From: Opitutia bacterium
GTDB lineage: Bacteria; Verrucomicrobiota; Verrucomicrobiia; Opitutales; Opitutaceae
Reading direction: 5' to 3'
Length of the DNA: 64,000 nt
NCBI GenBank assembly: GCA_947474365.1
Contig: CANJIU010000017.1
Coordinates: 1 to 64,000, forward strand
Below the pieces are notes generated by a model. It did not search any database. It was not told the origin of the DNA and saw nothing but the letters and a program-made list of their open reading frames with translations. The position numbers and the translations under genes were made by a program. The first letter of the stretch is position 1. Every line of letters begins with the position of its first letter. This document shows positions 10,001 to 17,517 of the stretch, piece after piece.

Positions 10001-11262
10001 CTTACGATGCCGGCGGCCCAATCGACTCAAGTCCGGCCATCGCTGGCACGACCCTCTATATCGGAAGCGACGACGCCAAGCTCTACGCGTTCGACATCGG
10101 CGCGGGACCAGCCGGCGGCCCGTGGCCGCAGTTTCGCGCCAACGCGCGGCACGAGGGTCGCGTGTTCGCCGACTTCCCTGCAATCGGAAATGCTCCCCTG
10201 GCTCAGTCCCTTTTGGCGGAGTCGACCCTGACTCTGTCGGTTGTCGCCAACGGTGCGTCTCCCCTCGCGATTCAATGGACGAAGGACGGTGTCGCGCTGC
10301 CAGGTGAGACGACCGCCACCCTGACGGTGTTGGGCGCCACGGCGGCGAACGCCGGAGATTACGTGGTCACTGTCCGCAACGCCTTGGGCAGTGTCGCCAG
10401 TGCCCCCGCCGTGGTGACGGTGGCGGCACCGGATGCGGTCGCGAGTGGTGGCCGGCTCGTCAACCTCTCGATCCTCACCAGTCTGGCCAGCGCGAGCGAC
10501 GTGCTCGCGATCGGCGCCGTCGTGGGAGGGGAGGGCACCGTGGGGTCGAAACCGCTGTTGGTGCGCGCGGTCGGACCGTCGCTCGGGGCGTTTCTGGTCG
10601 CGGCGCCACTGACCGATCCGAAGCTGGCGTTCTTCACCGGCGCGAACACGGTGGCGGAAAACGACAATTGGGGCGGCGATGCGGTCACGGCCGCCGTCAG
10701 CGCCCGAGTCGGGGCTTTTCCACTGGCGACGGGTGGGTCGCGTGACGCGGCGATCTACCTGCCGGCGCTCACGGCCGGCACGCACTCGATCCGGATCACC
10801 GGTGTCGGGGGGGGCGTCGGTGCGGTGCTTGCGGAACTGTACGATGCGTCTCCAGGCGCCGTGTTTGCGACCACGACGCCGCGACTGAGCAATATTTCCG
10901 TGCTGAAGAACGTCGGCCCGGGGTTGGTGGCGGGTTTCGTGATCGCGGGTGGCGGTTCCCGGGCGGTGTTGATTCGGGCGATCGGCCCCGGTCTGGTGGC
11001 GTTCGGTGTGACCGACGCGGCGGCGGATCCGCGTCTGGAACTGTTCAATGGCGCGGGAGAGAGTATCGGCGCGAACGACAATTGGGGCGGGGCCCCTGCG
11101 CTTGGGGCCACATTTGCGCAGGTGGGGGCCTTTGCCCTCCCGGCGAATTCGCGGGACGCGGCGCTCGTGGCGACTCTGCCTCCGGGCAATTACACGGCGC
11201 AGGTGAGCGGGGTGGCCGGTGCGACGGGGTCCGTCCTGCTGGAAGTCTACGAAGCTCCGTAA
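7048..11262 (+). CDS. secreted subtilisin-family (S8) serine protease with PPC, eight-blade PQQ-type propeller, Ig-like and duplicated C-terminal modules
   Basis: About 1404 residues beginning with a Sec signal peptide (MRLLTTLLLLAV); the longer upstream frame is not needed. A propeptide-like segment leads to the peptidase: Asp158 (AVLDSGVN), His203 (GHGTHCAG) and Ser365 (SGTSMAAPH), so the triad is intact. Two pre-peptidase C-terminal-type beta domains follow (about 430-690). Then come eight tandem propeller blades of the form TVYxGSxDxxLYAxxxDGTxRW (about 690-1020), an Ig-like domain (about 1035-1120), and two tandem copies of a roughly 130-residue module marked by LVRAVGPSLG / LIRAIGPGLV and ENDNWGG / ANDNWGG. 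I have seen the latter module type in Opitutaceae surface proteins. The propeller is probably binding or structural rather than a quinoprotein enzyme. No PEP-CTERM or other sorting tail is visible. Confidence 0.9.
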   Translation: MRLLTTLLLLAVLTLRAAGNSPAAPFTARERSHGYRHDVILAKPLRHQRATIDASEARERVNVRQKFTRFGDLRIISLDGAEAAERVIARLQATGRYEFVERDRLMRPAALPDDPGFSQQWSLNNTGQSGGVAGADIRAVAAWDVLHDAPNVIVAVLDSGVNYRHVDIAANIWRNQAPTFGDVNGASFVNGVRTNDPADVQGHGTHCAGIIGAAGNNANGLTGVAWRVQIMPVRIMSAEGLIATSDFAAGVDYAIGHGAQIINVSLFTDTHSQADLTVIRAAREAGVILVAAAGNEAANVDTSPRYYPGAYPLDNIVAVGASTRTETLASYSNYGAWVDVVAPGSNILSLFFGNNTGNLTLSGTSMAAPHVVGVLALIKARFPNDTYRQLINRLHRSVDVLAAYAGKAVTGGRINLLKALTNTENRPFNDDFAGRARVVGPNVSLRTNNVGAGAEPGEPAHAGRAPSATLWWEWTAPATGNVSIDTIGSGYDTVLAVYTGASLDSLVVVAANDDDGANPTSRLTFTAQAGSAYQIAVGGKNGAGGATLVSLGTAPGNDAFASAVTLSGESTQVTAHNVLASREPGEPRILGFAGGASVWYRWIAPRSGRFQISVATTNYFDPLLAVYTGTALNALTAVATSDNIGPGAENVDALCVVNAVVGTTYVISVDAKTLPNTGEFTLSITDAVWQAPTLRGISGSPAVAPDGTLYVGSTDFNAYAFNPDGSPKWRHATQDALDHSSSAVGADGTVYLHSLDGNLHALRADGTLRWRRDFGVTPGLSGPVVCSSPSIAVDGTVYLKAGDGYLHALEPGTGATRWRFNVNAPGSYASPAIGSDGSIYQGSTDRRFYAIAPDGTLRWTFNANDSIQTAPAIDAVGNLYFCGATTGRLFCLTAAGTARWTYSGATGGSTSSPSLSADGTTVYFGSLDRRLHAIVSATGAVRWQFTAGGGIGDSSPAIDANGVIYFGAHDQKVYAINANGTLKRTYDAGGPIDSSPAIAGTTLYIGSDDAKLYAFDIGAGPAGGPWPQFRANARHEGRVFADFPAIGNAPLAQSLLAESTLTLSVVANGASPLAIQWTKDGVALPGETTATLTVLGATAANAGDYVVTVRNALGSVASAPAVVTVAAPDAVASGGRLVNLSILTSLASASDVLAIGAVVGGEGTVGSKPLLVRAVGPSLGAFLVAAPLTDPKLAFFTGANTVAENDNWGGDAVTAAVSARVGAFPLATGGSRDAAIYLPALTAGTHSIRITGVGGGVGAVLAELYDASPGAVFATTTPRLSNISVLKNVGPGLVAGFVIAGGGSRAVLIRAIGPGLVAFGVTDAAADPRLELFNGAGESIGANDNWGGAPALGATFAQVGAFALPANSRDAALVATLPPGNYTAQVSGVAGATGSVLLEVYEAP

Positions 11263-11494
11263 TATATTTCGGATACTGGCGGACCCGACCACGGGGCGAG
11301 TTTTGCCGGTTGTAACAGCCCCGTTACGGTTTCGACTTCGCCTTCGCAGGCGGCGTTTGGATTTTCCCCATGCGGCGTTGTGACGACGGATCTCTTTCCG
11401 GCGTTTCCGCTGCCTTCCCTCTCCCGCCAGGCAAGCCTCCCTCCGTCATTTCCCATTTTCCGTGAGTAAACTCTCCTCTGACGCGAAGACCTCA

Positions 11495-12478
11495 ATGAAA
11501 CAACTGACTTCGTTTCCCTCCCTGCGCACTGCAATTATCGCTTTTGGCGGTGCCGCGGTGGTGCTTGTCACCAGCATCTTGGCGAAGCCCGACGCGCCTC
11601 CCCCGCCACCGGAGCCGCTCAACGGCGGAGCGACGTATGTCGGTGAGGCCGTCTGTGTGGCTTGTCACCAGACACAGAACAAGCAGTTCACGCACACGGT
11701 GCACGCGAACGCTTTTCGCCTGAATCCGAAGAACGATTTGCAGAAGCACAGCTGCGAGGCGTGCCATGGCCCGGGCTCGAATCACCTCAAGGACCCGATC
11801 AGTCCCTCGAACCGGGTCTCGCTGATCGGCTACACGAAGGAATGGGGCACACCCGTGGCGCAGCAAACGGCCATGTGCATGAACTGCCATGAAGGCGGCC
11901 AGCGCATGTTCTGGCAGGGTTCACCCCACGCCTCAAACCAGCTGAGCTGCAGCGATTGTCACAACCCGATGGCTAAGGTTTCGGCCACGGGCCTGCTGAA
12001 GAAACAAACCATCAACGAAACCTGCTACACGTGTCACCAGCAGCAGCGCGCCGATTTTGCGAAGCGTTCCCATATGCCGCTCCCGGAGGGCAAGATCTCC
12101 TGCGTCGACTGCCATAATCCGCACGGCTCGACCTCCAAGACCATGCTCAAGACCGACTCGGTCAACGAAACCTGCTACAGCTGCCACGCCGAAAAACGCG
12201 GACCGTTCCTCTGGGAACACGCTCCGGTGCGGGAAAACTGCCTGAGCTGCCACAACGCGCACGGTTCGAATCATGAAAAGCTGCTCACGGTTGCGCGCCC
12301 GTTCTCGTGTCAGCAGTGCCACGACAACACGAATCACCAGTCCAACCTTTACAACGCCGGACAACTCGTCGGCGGCGGCGCGGCGCCGAGCACCCGCATC
12401 ATCGGTCGCGCGTGTCAGAACTGCCATTCCCAGATCCACGGCAGCAATCACCCGGCCGGTGCCCGCTTCCAACGCTGA
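11495..12478 (+). CDS. periplasmic decahaem c-type cytochrome, DmsE/MtrA family
   Basis: About 327 residues with an N-terminal membrane or signal segment. Ten CxxCH haem-binding motifs can be read in order: CVACH, CEACH, CMNCH, CSDCH, CYTCH, CVDCH, CYSCH, CLSCH, CQQCH, CQNCH. Ten haems at this length is the hallmark of the MtrA/DmsE family, which carries electrons through the outer membrane inside an MtrB-type barrel. The barrel gene follows 25 bases downstream, supporting this role. ATG 11495 is preferred to the GTG at 11462 because it starts directly at the basic-hydrophobic signal. Direction of electron flow (metal reduction, DMSO-type respiration or Fe(II) oxidation) cannot be told from sequence. 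Confidence 0.92.
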   Translation: MKQLTSFPSLRTAIIAFGGAAVVLVTSILAKPDAPPPPPEPLNGGATYVGEAVCVACHQTQNKQFTHTVHANAFRLNPKNDLQKHSCEACHGPGSNHLKDPISPSNRVSLIGYTKEWGTPVAQQTAMCMNCHEGGQRMFWQGSPHASNQLSCSDCHNPMAKVSATGLLKKQTINETCYTCHQQQRADFAKRSHMPLPEGKISCVDCHNPHGSTSKTMLKTDSVNETCYSCHAEKRGPFLWEHAPVRENCLSCHNAHGSNHEKLLTVARPFSCQQCHDNTNHQSNLYNAGQLVGGGAAPSTRIIGRACQNCHSQIHGSNHPAGARFQR

Positions 12479-12503
12479 GCCCCCACCTGAAACCACCACC
12501 ACG

Positions 12504-15185
12504 ATGAAAACCAATTTTCTTCCCCGGGTTTCCGGTCTCGCCCTTGGCACCGCTGTGGCGCTCACGCCGCTTGGCGCTGCCTCCCCATTTGCCGCCACCG
12601 ATGCCGGAGTCGGCACGGTGCTCGCCAACAAGGAAAGTGCGTCCGCCAATGCCTCGCGCTCCGCTGATCCGGACTGGCCGGTCGCGAAACACACGCCCAC
12701 GGGGCAGATGTTCAAGCTCCCGTTCAATGTGCCGAAGCTGGATGACATCAAGAAAACCGCGTCCGGCTGGGAGTATTCCGGTCAGATGGAATTCGGTTAC
12801 ATCGGCGGCGACGCCGACGAGCGTAACGCGCAATACCGGATGTATCAGGACATCGATCAAGGCGCCTATCTCAACAACCTCAGCCTCCTGCTCAAAAAAA
12901 CTGACGGCTCGTTTGTCGATCTCACCGCGGGCGGCGCCGGGCGTCGGGACCAATACTACGGTCTGAACTTCGGCCGCGTTAACGCGTGGAGCGTGAAGCT
13001 TTATTTCAACGAGATCCCGCACGTTTTCACGGACACCTACAAGAACCTCTGGTCCGACGTCGGCACCGCGAACCTCGTCCTTCTCCCTGGTCTTACGGCT
13101 GGCGGCACGGCCTCGACTGCTGCCGACACCGCCGCGGTCACATCGAAAGCGCTCAGCGTCAATCCGACGACCCTCGGCCTCGCTCGCAAGCGTGGCGGCG
13201 TCCGCCTCGATCTCACGCTCTCCTCCGCGTGGAAACTCTTCGCCAGTTACGCGCTCGAACATCGCGAAGGCGCCCGGCCGTTCGGCGCTGTCTGGGGCAA
13301 CAACGGCGGCACCGCCCCGATCGAAATCGCCGAGCCGATTGATTACAACACCCAGGATATTTCGGCCGGGGTCATTTACTCCGAAGGTCTCAACGCCTTC
13401 AACTTCCGGTGGACCACCTCGCTCTTTAAAAACAAGCTCGATACGCTTACCTTTCAGGAGCCGTTCCGGATCGCGCCGCAGGGTTTCACCACCACGCCCG
13501 CGGCCGGCGCCTACACGGTGGGCCGCTTCGATCTCACGCCGAGCAACCAGGCCCACAACGCCCGCGCCGAATACACGCGCAAGCTGCCCGATTTCTACAA
13601 GGGAGCGTTCACCGCTGTCGTCTCCGCCGGCACATGGCGGCAGAACGACAACTTGATCCCCTACACCACGGTTCCAGGTATCACGGCCCCCAATATCACG
13701 ATTCTTCCCGGCGGCGACTGGAGCACCACGGGTTCGCTCAGTCGTTCCTCGGCCAAGGGCGTAATCGACACCCGCCTCGTCGATCTCACGCTCTCGCTCA
13801 ACCCCACGTCTGCACTCAACGTCAAGGGCAAGGCCCGTTACCACGAGACCGACAACAACAGCGATCCGTACTACGCGGTGAACCCCAACGCGGTTTACGT
13901 TGATGCCGACGGCAACGCGGCCGGCAACCAGACGCGCGGCATCTCCTACGGCGGATTCACGGGCGTCTGGGGCCGTCCTCTCAACGATGCCACCGGTTCT
14001 GGCGGCTTGCTGTTTGGGACCGCTCCCACGCCTACGGGCAGCGTCGAAGTGAAGAATCACCTCTACTCCACCAAGCAGTTTCGCTTCGGCCCCACGGCCG
14101 ACTACCAGCTGACGAAAACCTCCAACCTGTCAGGCTCTGCCGAGCGCGAAATTATGGAGCGCACCAATCGCGAGCGCGCCCGCACCTGGGACGACCGCTA
14201 CAAGCTCGGTTACGTCAACCGTGCGCTTCACAACTCGACGCTCCGCGCTTCCTATGAATACGGTCAGCGCCGCGGCAGCCGCTACGTCACTGCCTACTAC
14301 GAGGACACCTTCAGCGGCGCCTTCATCCCCATGCCCACCGCCATCGGCACCAACGTGACCTCGTGGGCGGTCCGCAACAATGGCGGGCTCCGCAATTACG
14401 AGCTCTCGGATCGCAATCAGCACACCGCAAACGTCCGGCTCGACACGATGATTCGCCCCAACCTGGACGCCGGCATCTCGCTCCAGATGCGTGAATCGCG
14501 TTACCCCGACGCCGCCTTCGGTCTCGGCAAGAGCAGCCAGGACTCCGCCAACCTCGATCTCAGCTACCAGCCTTCGCCGAAACAAAATCTCTACGGCTTT
14601 TATTCCTATCAACAAGGGCGCGCGCGCCAGGCTTCGATCCAGCAGGCGAACAACGTCACCATCGGTGCGGTGACGGCACTGGGCGTCATCACGCCGGAAA
14701 ACGCCGCCATCATCGGGCCCACCCCCGGCGGACCCTTTTACTCGCTCGGCAATGCCTGGGGCGCCAAGAGCATCGATCACAATCATGTCGTCGGCGCAGG
14801 TGTGAAACAGGAGTTCGGCAAGGCCACGCTCAACGTCGACTACACGTACTCGCTCGGTCGCACCCGGATCGCCTACCAATATGCCGTCGGTGGCGCGATT
14901 AACGCCGCCAATGCCGTCTTTGCGGGCTATCGCCTGCCTGATATCGCCACCGACATCAGTTACCTCGACGCCAGCCTGCGTTTCCCGCTTACCGATCGTC
15001 TCGCGCTGCGCCTCGTTTATCGCAATCAATGGGAAGCGGTGCGCGACTTTCACTATCAACAGGTCGACAAGAATCCCGTCGTCACGGCCAACGTGAACAA
15101 TCCGCCGACTATCGTGGTCCTTGACAGCGGTCCGAAAGACTACCGCGCGAACTGGTTCGGCGTGATGTTCCAGATCAAGCTCTGA
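12504..15185 (+). CDS. MtrB/PioB-family decahaem-associated outer-membrane beta-barrel
   Basis: About 893 residues. After a signal peptide (MKTNFLPRVSGLALG) the protein shows MtrB/PioB features: GWEYSGQMEFGYIGGD near the start, RDQYYGLNFGRV, and repeated alternating amphipathic strands with aromatic turns through to a C-terminal strand ending in MFQIKL. Family members form a 26-strand porin that sheaths the decahaem cytochrome and insulates it in the outer membrane. It is longer than Shewanella MtrB, due to extended loops. The frame is open upstream into the cytochrome gene, but ATG 12504 gives the signal peptide. It is co-oriented and tightly spaced with the cytochrome and the cupredoxin, so a single transcription unit is likely. 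No MtrC/OmcA-like surface cytochrome is present here. Confidence 0.88.
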   Translation: MKTNFLPRVSGLALGTAVALTPLGAASPFAATDAGVGTVLANKESASANASRSADPDWPVAKHTPTGQMFKLPFNVPKLDDIKKTASGWEYSGQMEFGYIGGDADERNAQYRMYQDIDQGAYLNNLSLLLKKTDGSFVDLTAGGAGRRDQYYGLNFGRVNAWSVKLYFNEIPHVFTDTYKNLWSDVGTANLVLLPGLTAGGTASTAADTAAVTSKALSVNPTTLGLARKRGGVRLDLTLSSAWKLFASYALEHREGARPFGAVWGNNGGTAPIEIAEPIDYNTQDISAGVIYSEGLNAFNFRWTTSLFKNKLDTLTFQEPFRIAPQGFTTTPAAGAYTVGRFDLTPSNQAHNARAEYTRKLPDFYKGAFTAVVSAGTWRQNDNLIPYTTVPGITAPNITILPGGDWSTTGSLSRSSAKGVIDTRLVDLTLSLNPTSALNVKGKARYHETDNNSDPYYAVNPNAVYVDADGNAAGNQTRGISYGGFTGVWGRPLNDATGSGGLLFGTAPTPTGSVEVKNHLYSTKQFRFGPTADYQLTKTSNLSGSAEREIMERTNRERARTWDDRYKLGYVNRALHNSTLRASYEYGQRRGSRYVTAYYEDTFSGAFIPMPTAIGTNVTSWAVRNNGGLRNYELSDRNQHTANVRLDTMIRPNLDAGISLQMRESRYPDAAFGLGKSSQDSANLDLSYQPSPKQNLYGFYSYQQGRARQASIQQANNVTIGAVTALGVITPENAAIIGPTPGGPFYSLGNAWGAKSIDHNHVVGAGVKQEFGKATLNVDYTYSLGRTRIAYQYAVGGAINAANAVFAGYRLPDIATDISYLDASLRFPLTDRLALRLVYRNQWEAVRDFHYQQVDKNPVVTANVNNPPTIVVLDSGPKDYRANWFGVMFQIKL

Positions 15186-15213
15186 GCTTCCGTCCCGCTC
15201 CGCGCCGTCGAAA

Positions 15214-15664
15214 ATGAAATCCAGATTCCTTCCCTCGCTCCTGCTGGTCGCTCCTCTCCGCTGCCGACTCGGCTCCGCGGGTGATCAAGATCCGCGCGGG
15301 GGTGGAGAATGCGATGAAGTTCGACGTCGCGAGTATCACTGCGGGCCCCGGTGAATCGATCAAGGTCGTGCTCACCAACGCGTGCGTGCTGCCCAAGACC
15401 GTCATGGGCCACAATTGGGTGTTGCTGAAGTCGGGAACTGACACGGCGGCATTTGCCAACGCCGCCGCACCGGAGGCCGCCAGCGGTTACATTCCAGAAA
15501 AGCAAAAGGACAAGATTGTGGCCTTCGTCGGTCTGCTTGGTCCCAACGAGACCGGGGAAGTGGTCTTCACCGCCCCGAGCGCGCCGGGCGAATATCCGTT
15601 TGTCTGCACGTTTCCCGCCCACTGCGCGATCGGGATGAAGGGCGTGCTCGTGGTGAAGAAATAG
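15214..15664 (+). CDS. azurin/auracyanin-like blue-copper protein, signal peptide out of frame by one base
   Basis: The mature cupredoxin domain (about 128 residues in the frame from 15281) has all likely type-1 copper ligands: His in MGHNWV and a C-terminal Cys-x4-His-x4-Met set in CTFPAHCAIGM. This spacing is closer to auracyanin than to classic azurin, where His to Met is one residue shorter. The in-frame GTG at 15281 gives no export signal. An ATG at 15214, 28 bases after the porin gene, encodes MKSRFLPSLLLVA in a different frame. Removing one base near 15250-15257 joins it to LSAADSAPRVIKIR, a convincing cleavage region. I therefore annotate one gene with an indel in its signal peptide. 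Role: periplasmic one-electron carrier to or from the decahaem conduit. Confidence 0.8.
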
Positions 15665-15829
15665 GTGCGCGCGCCGGGGCGCGGACATGATGCTGCCGGC
15701 GTTCGTCCGAAATCGGCAGGCGAAGCGCTGGCCGGCGGTTGAGGCCTTTCTGGAAGAAACGGGCGAAATCCTCGGAGAGCGTGCGGAAAACAGGCTTGCT
15801 CTGACTGTGCTGCCGCCAACTTTTCGCGC

Positions 15830-16354
15830 GTGGATTCACCCCCGTCCGACCAAACACAGTGGTTTACGGTCGAGCTTGCGCCTCATGAGGCGGCGCTCCG
15901 CGCCTACCTGCGCGGACTTGTGCCGCCGGCCGACGTGGATGACCTGGTGCAGGAGACCTTTGCGCGCCTGCTCCGCGCCCGGGAGCGCGGCCCGATTACG
16001 CACCCGCGCGGCCTCCTTTTCGCCACCGCCCGCAACGCCGCCCGGGATTTCTTCCGGCGTCGGACGACAGCGAATACGATTCCAATAACGGAATTCGTCG
16101 AGCTGCGCGTCTTCGACGATGCACCCAGCGCCGCGGAGACCGTCAGTCGCCGCCAGGAAACCGAGCTCCTGACGGCCGCCATCGCCGGCCTCCCGCCGCG
16201 CTGCCGCGAAATTCTCGTCCTCCGTAAATTTGAAAACCTCTCCCATCGCGAAATCGCCCAAAAACTCGGCATCACCGAGCACACCGTTGAGGCGCAGCTC
16301 ACGAAGGCGCTTCACCGATGCGAGGAGTTCTTCGCGCGGCATGGGTTGCCATGA
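15830..16354 (+). CDS. ECF-family RNA polymerase sigma factor (FecI-like)
   Basis: 174 residues with GTG start. Region 2 is seen as LRGLVPPADVDDLVQETFARLL, split here as a promoter-core binding helix, and region 4 as LPPRCREILVLRKFEN followed by the helix-turn-helix SHREIAQKLGITEHTVEAQL. Length and order fit a FecI/RpoE-type sigma factor. Downstream in the same direction are a FecR-like regulator (64-base gap) and an STN-domain TonB receptor, the standard arrangement of cell-surface signalling, in which ligand binding at the outer membrane releases the sigma factor to transcribe the receptor gene. No autoregulated promoter could be assigned by eye. Confidence 0.92.
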   Translation: MDSPPSDQTQWFTVELAPHEAALRAYLRGLVPPADVDDLVQETFARLLRARERGPITHPRGLLFATARNAARDFFRRRTTANTIPITEFVELRVFDDAPSAAETVSRRQETELLTAAIAGLPPRCREILVLRKFENLSHREIAQKLGITEHTVEAQLTKALHRCEEFFARHGLP

Positions 16355-16418
16355 ACATGAGTCGCACCACTTCCTCCTTCGGTAGCACGGTCAACTGCAC
16401 CGTGTCCTCCTTCCCGCG

Positions 16419-17450
16419 ATGAAAAACGTGCCTCCGGTTGACCCTCCGATCCGCGATGCCGCCGCGCGCTGGACGGTTCGGCGCGACCGTGGACTCTCTT
16501 CGGCCGAAGCAATTGAGTTTGAACTCTGGCTCGCCGCTGATCCGCGTCACGCCGCGGCGATGCAACGCTCCGCTGCCGCGTGGTCGCTGCTTGATCGCGT
16601 CCCCGAATCCGCTGCCGCTCCGGTCATGGCTGCGGCGAGGCGTCGCCGTTCCGTCTGGCGCCGCTCGCTCCTGGTCGGCTCGCTCGCGGCGGCCGCGGCG
16701 TTGGCCTTCGTTGCCTATCGATCAAGTGATTCGCGCGGGAATTACCGCCCGCCGGCTGTCACGGTCGCGACCGCCCTTTCCGGTCCGCGGCAGCTCACGC
16801 TGGCTGACGGCACCGTCGTGCAGCTCAATGCCGGGAGCGAGGTCATCGAGCAGTTCACGGCGGCGGAGCGCCGGGTGGTGCTCGTGCGCGGCGAGGCGCA
16901 TTTTGCCGTCACGCGGAATCCGGCCCGGCCCTTTCTCGTCCACGCGGGCAACCTCGATGTCTGCGCCGTCGGCACCGCCTTCAATGTCCACCTGCAGTCC
17001 TCCAGCGTCGACGTGCTCGTGACGGAAGGCGTCGTGCAACTCAACCGGCGGTCCGCACCCGCTGCGACGAAAGATTCCATCCCGTCAATTTCACTCCTTA
17101 ACTCGGGACAGCGTGCGGTCGTTCCCTTGGTGCCGGAGCGGTCGGCCGTCGACATCGTGGTCACCACCCCGAGCCCGGAGGAAATCACCCGTTCTCTCTC
17201 GTGGCAGGCTCCGTTGTTGCGCCTCGGAGGTGCGACGCTGGCCGAACTTGTCCTCGAATTCCAACGTCGTTCCGGTCAGCGCGTGATCTTGGCCGATCCC
17301 GCGCTCGGATCGCTTCGTGTTGGCGGTCGTTTCCGCGGCGATGATCTCGCGGGCTTCACCCACCTTCTGGCGACGACCCTCGATCTCGAAGTGGATCACG
17401 CCGCCGACGGCACGCTCGTGTTGCGGAAAAAAACTTCAGAAAACCGATAA
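16419..17450 (+). CDS. FecR-family anti-sigma / sigma regulator
   Basis: 343 residues. The N-terminal cytoplasmic part (DUF4880-like: DAAARWTVRRDRGLSSAEAIEFELWL, shown here only as a description of residues 12-37) contacts the sigma factor. One transmembrane helix lies near residues 85-102 (SLLVGSLAAAAALAFVAY). The periplasmic FecR domain shows RQLTLADGTVVQLN and a VRGEAHFAV block, and the C-terminal part resembles the short STN-like domain (GATLAELVLEFQRRSG). Together with the sigma factor upstream and the STN-TonB receptor downstream it completes a trans-envelope relay. No catalytic function is expected. Confidence 0.9.
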   Translation: MKNVPPVDPPIRDAAARWTVRRDRGLSSAEAIEFELWLAADPRHAAAMQRSAAAWSLLDRVPESAAAPVMAAARRRRSVWRRSLLVGSLAAAAALAFVAYRSSDSRGNYRPPAVTVATALSGPRQLTLADGTVVQLNAGSEVIEQFTAAERRVVLVRGEAHFAVTRNPARPFLVHAGNLDVCAVGTAFNVHLQSSSVDVLVTEGVVQLNRRSAPAATKDSIPSISLLNSGQRAVVPLVPERSAVDIVVTTPSPEEITRSLSWQAPLLRLGGATLAELVLEFQRRSGQRVILADPALGSLRVGGRFRGDDLAGFTHLLATTLDLEVDHAADGTLVLRKKTSENR

Positions 17451-17517
17451 CGGGAATGGTCACGTGCTGCGTCATCCTCGCGCCGTCGGCTTCCGAGCCG
17501 ATGGAACCCCCTCATCC

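Noticed and set aside
9100..10100. PQQ-dependent dehydrogenase activity in the protease
   Set aside because: Only propeller repeats are seen, with none of the dehydrogenase active-site sequence; they are more like structural blades.
7048..11262. PEP-CTERM/exosortase or type IX sorting signal on the large protease
   Set aside because: The C-terminus ends in LLEVYEAP with neither a PEP motif plus membrane helix and basic tail nor a type IX domain.
12399..14060. Minus-strand open frame of 553 codons
   Set aside because: It is the reverse shadow of the MtrB-type porin; Arg/Gly/Val-rich without recognisable domains.
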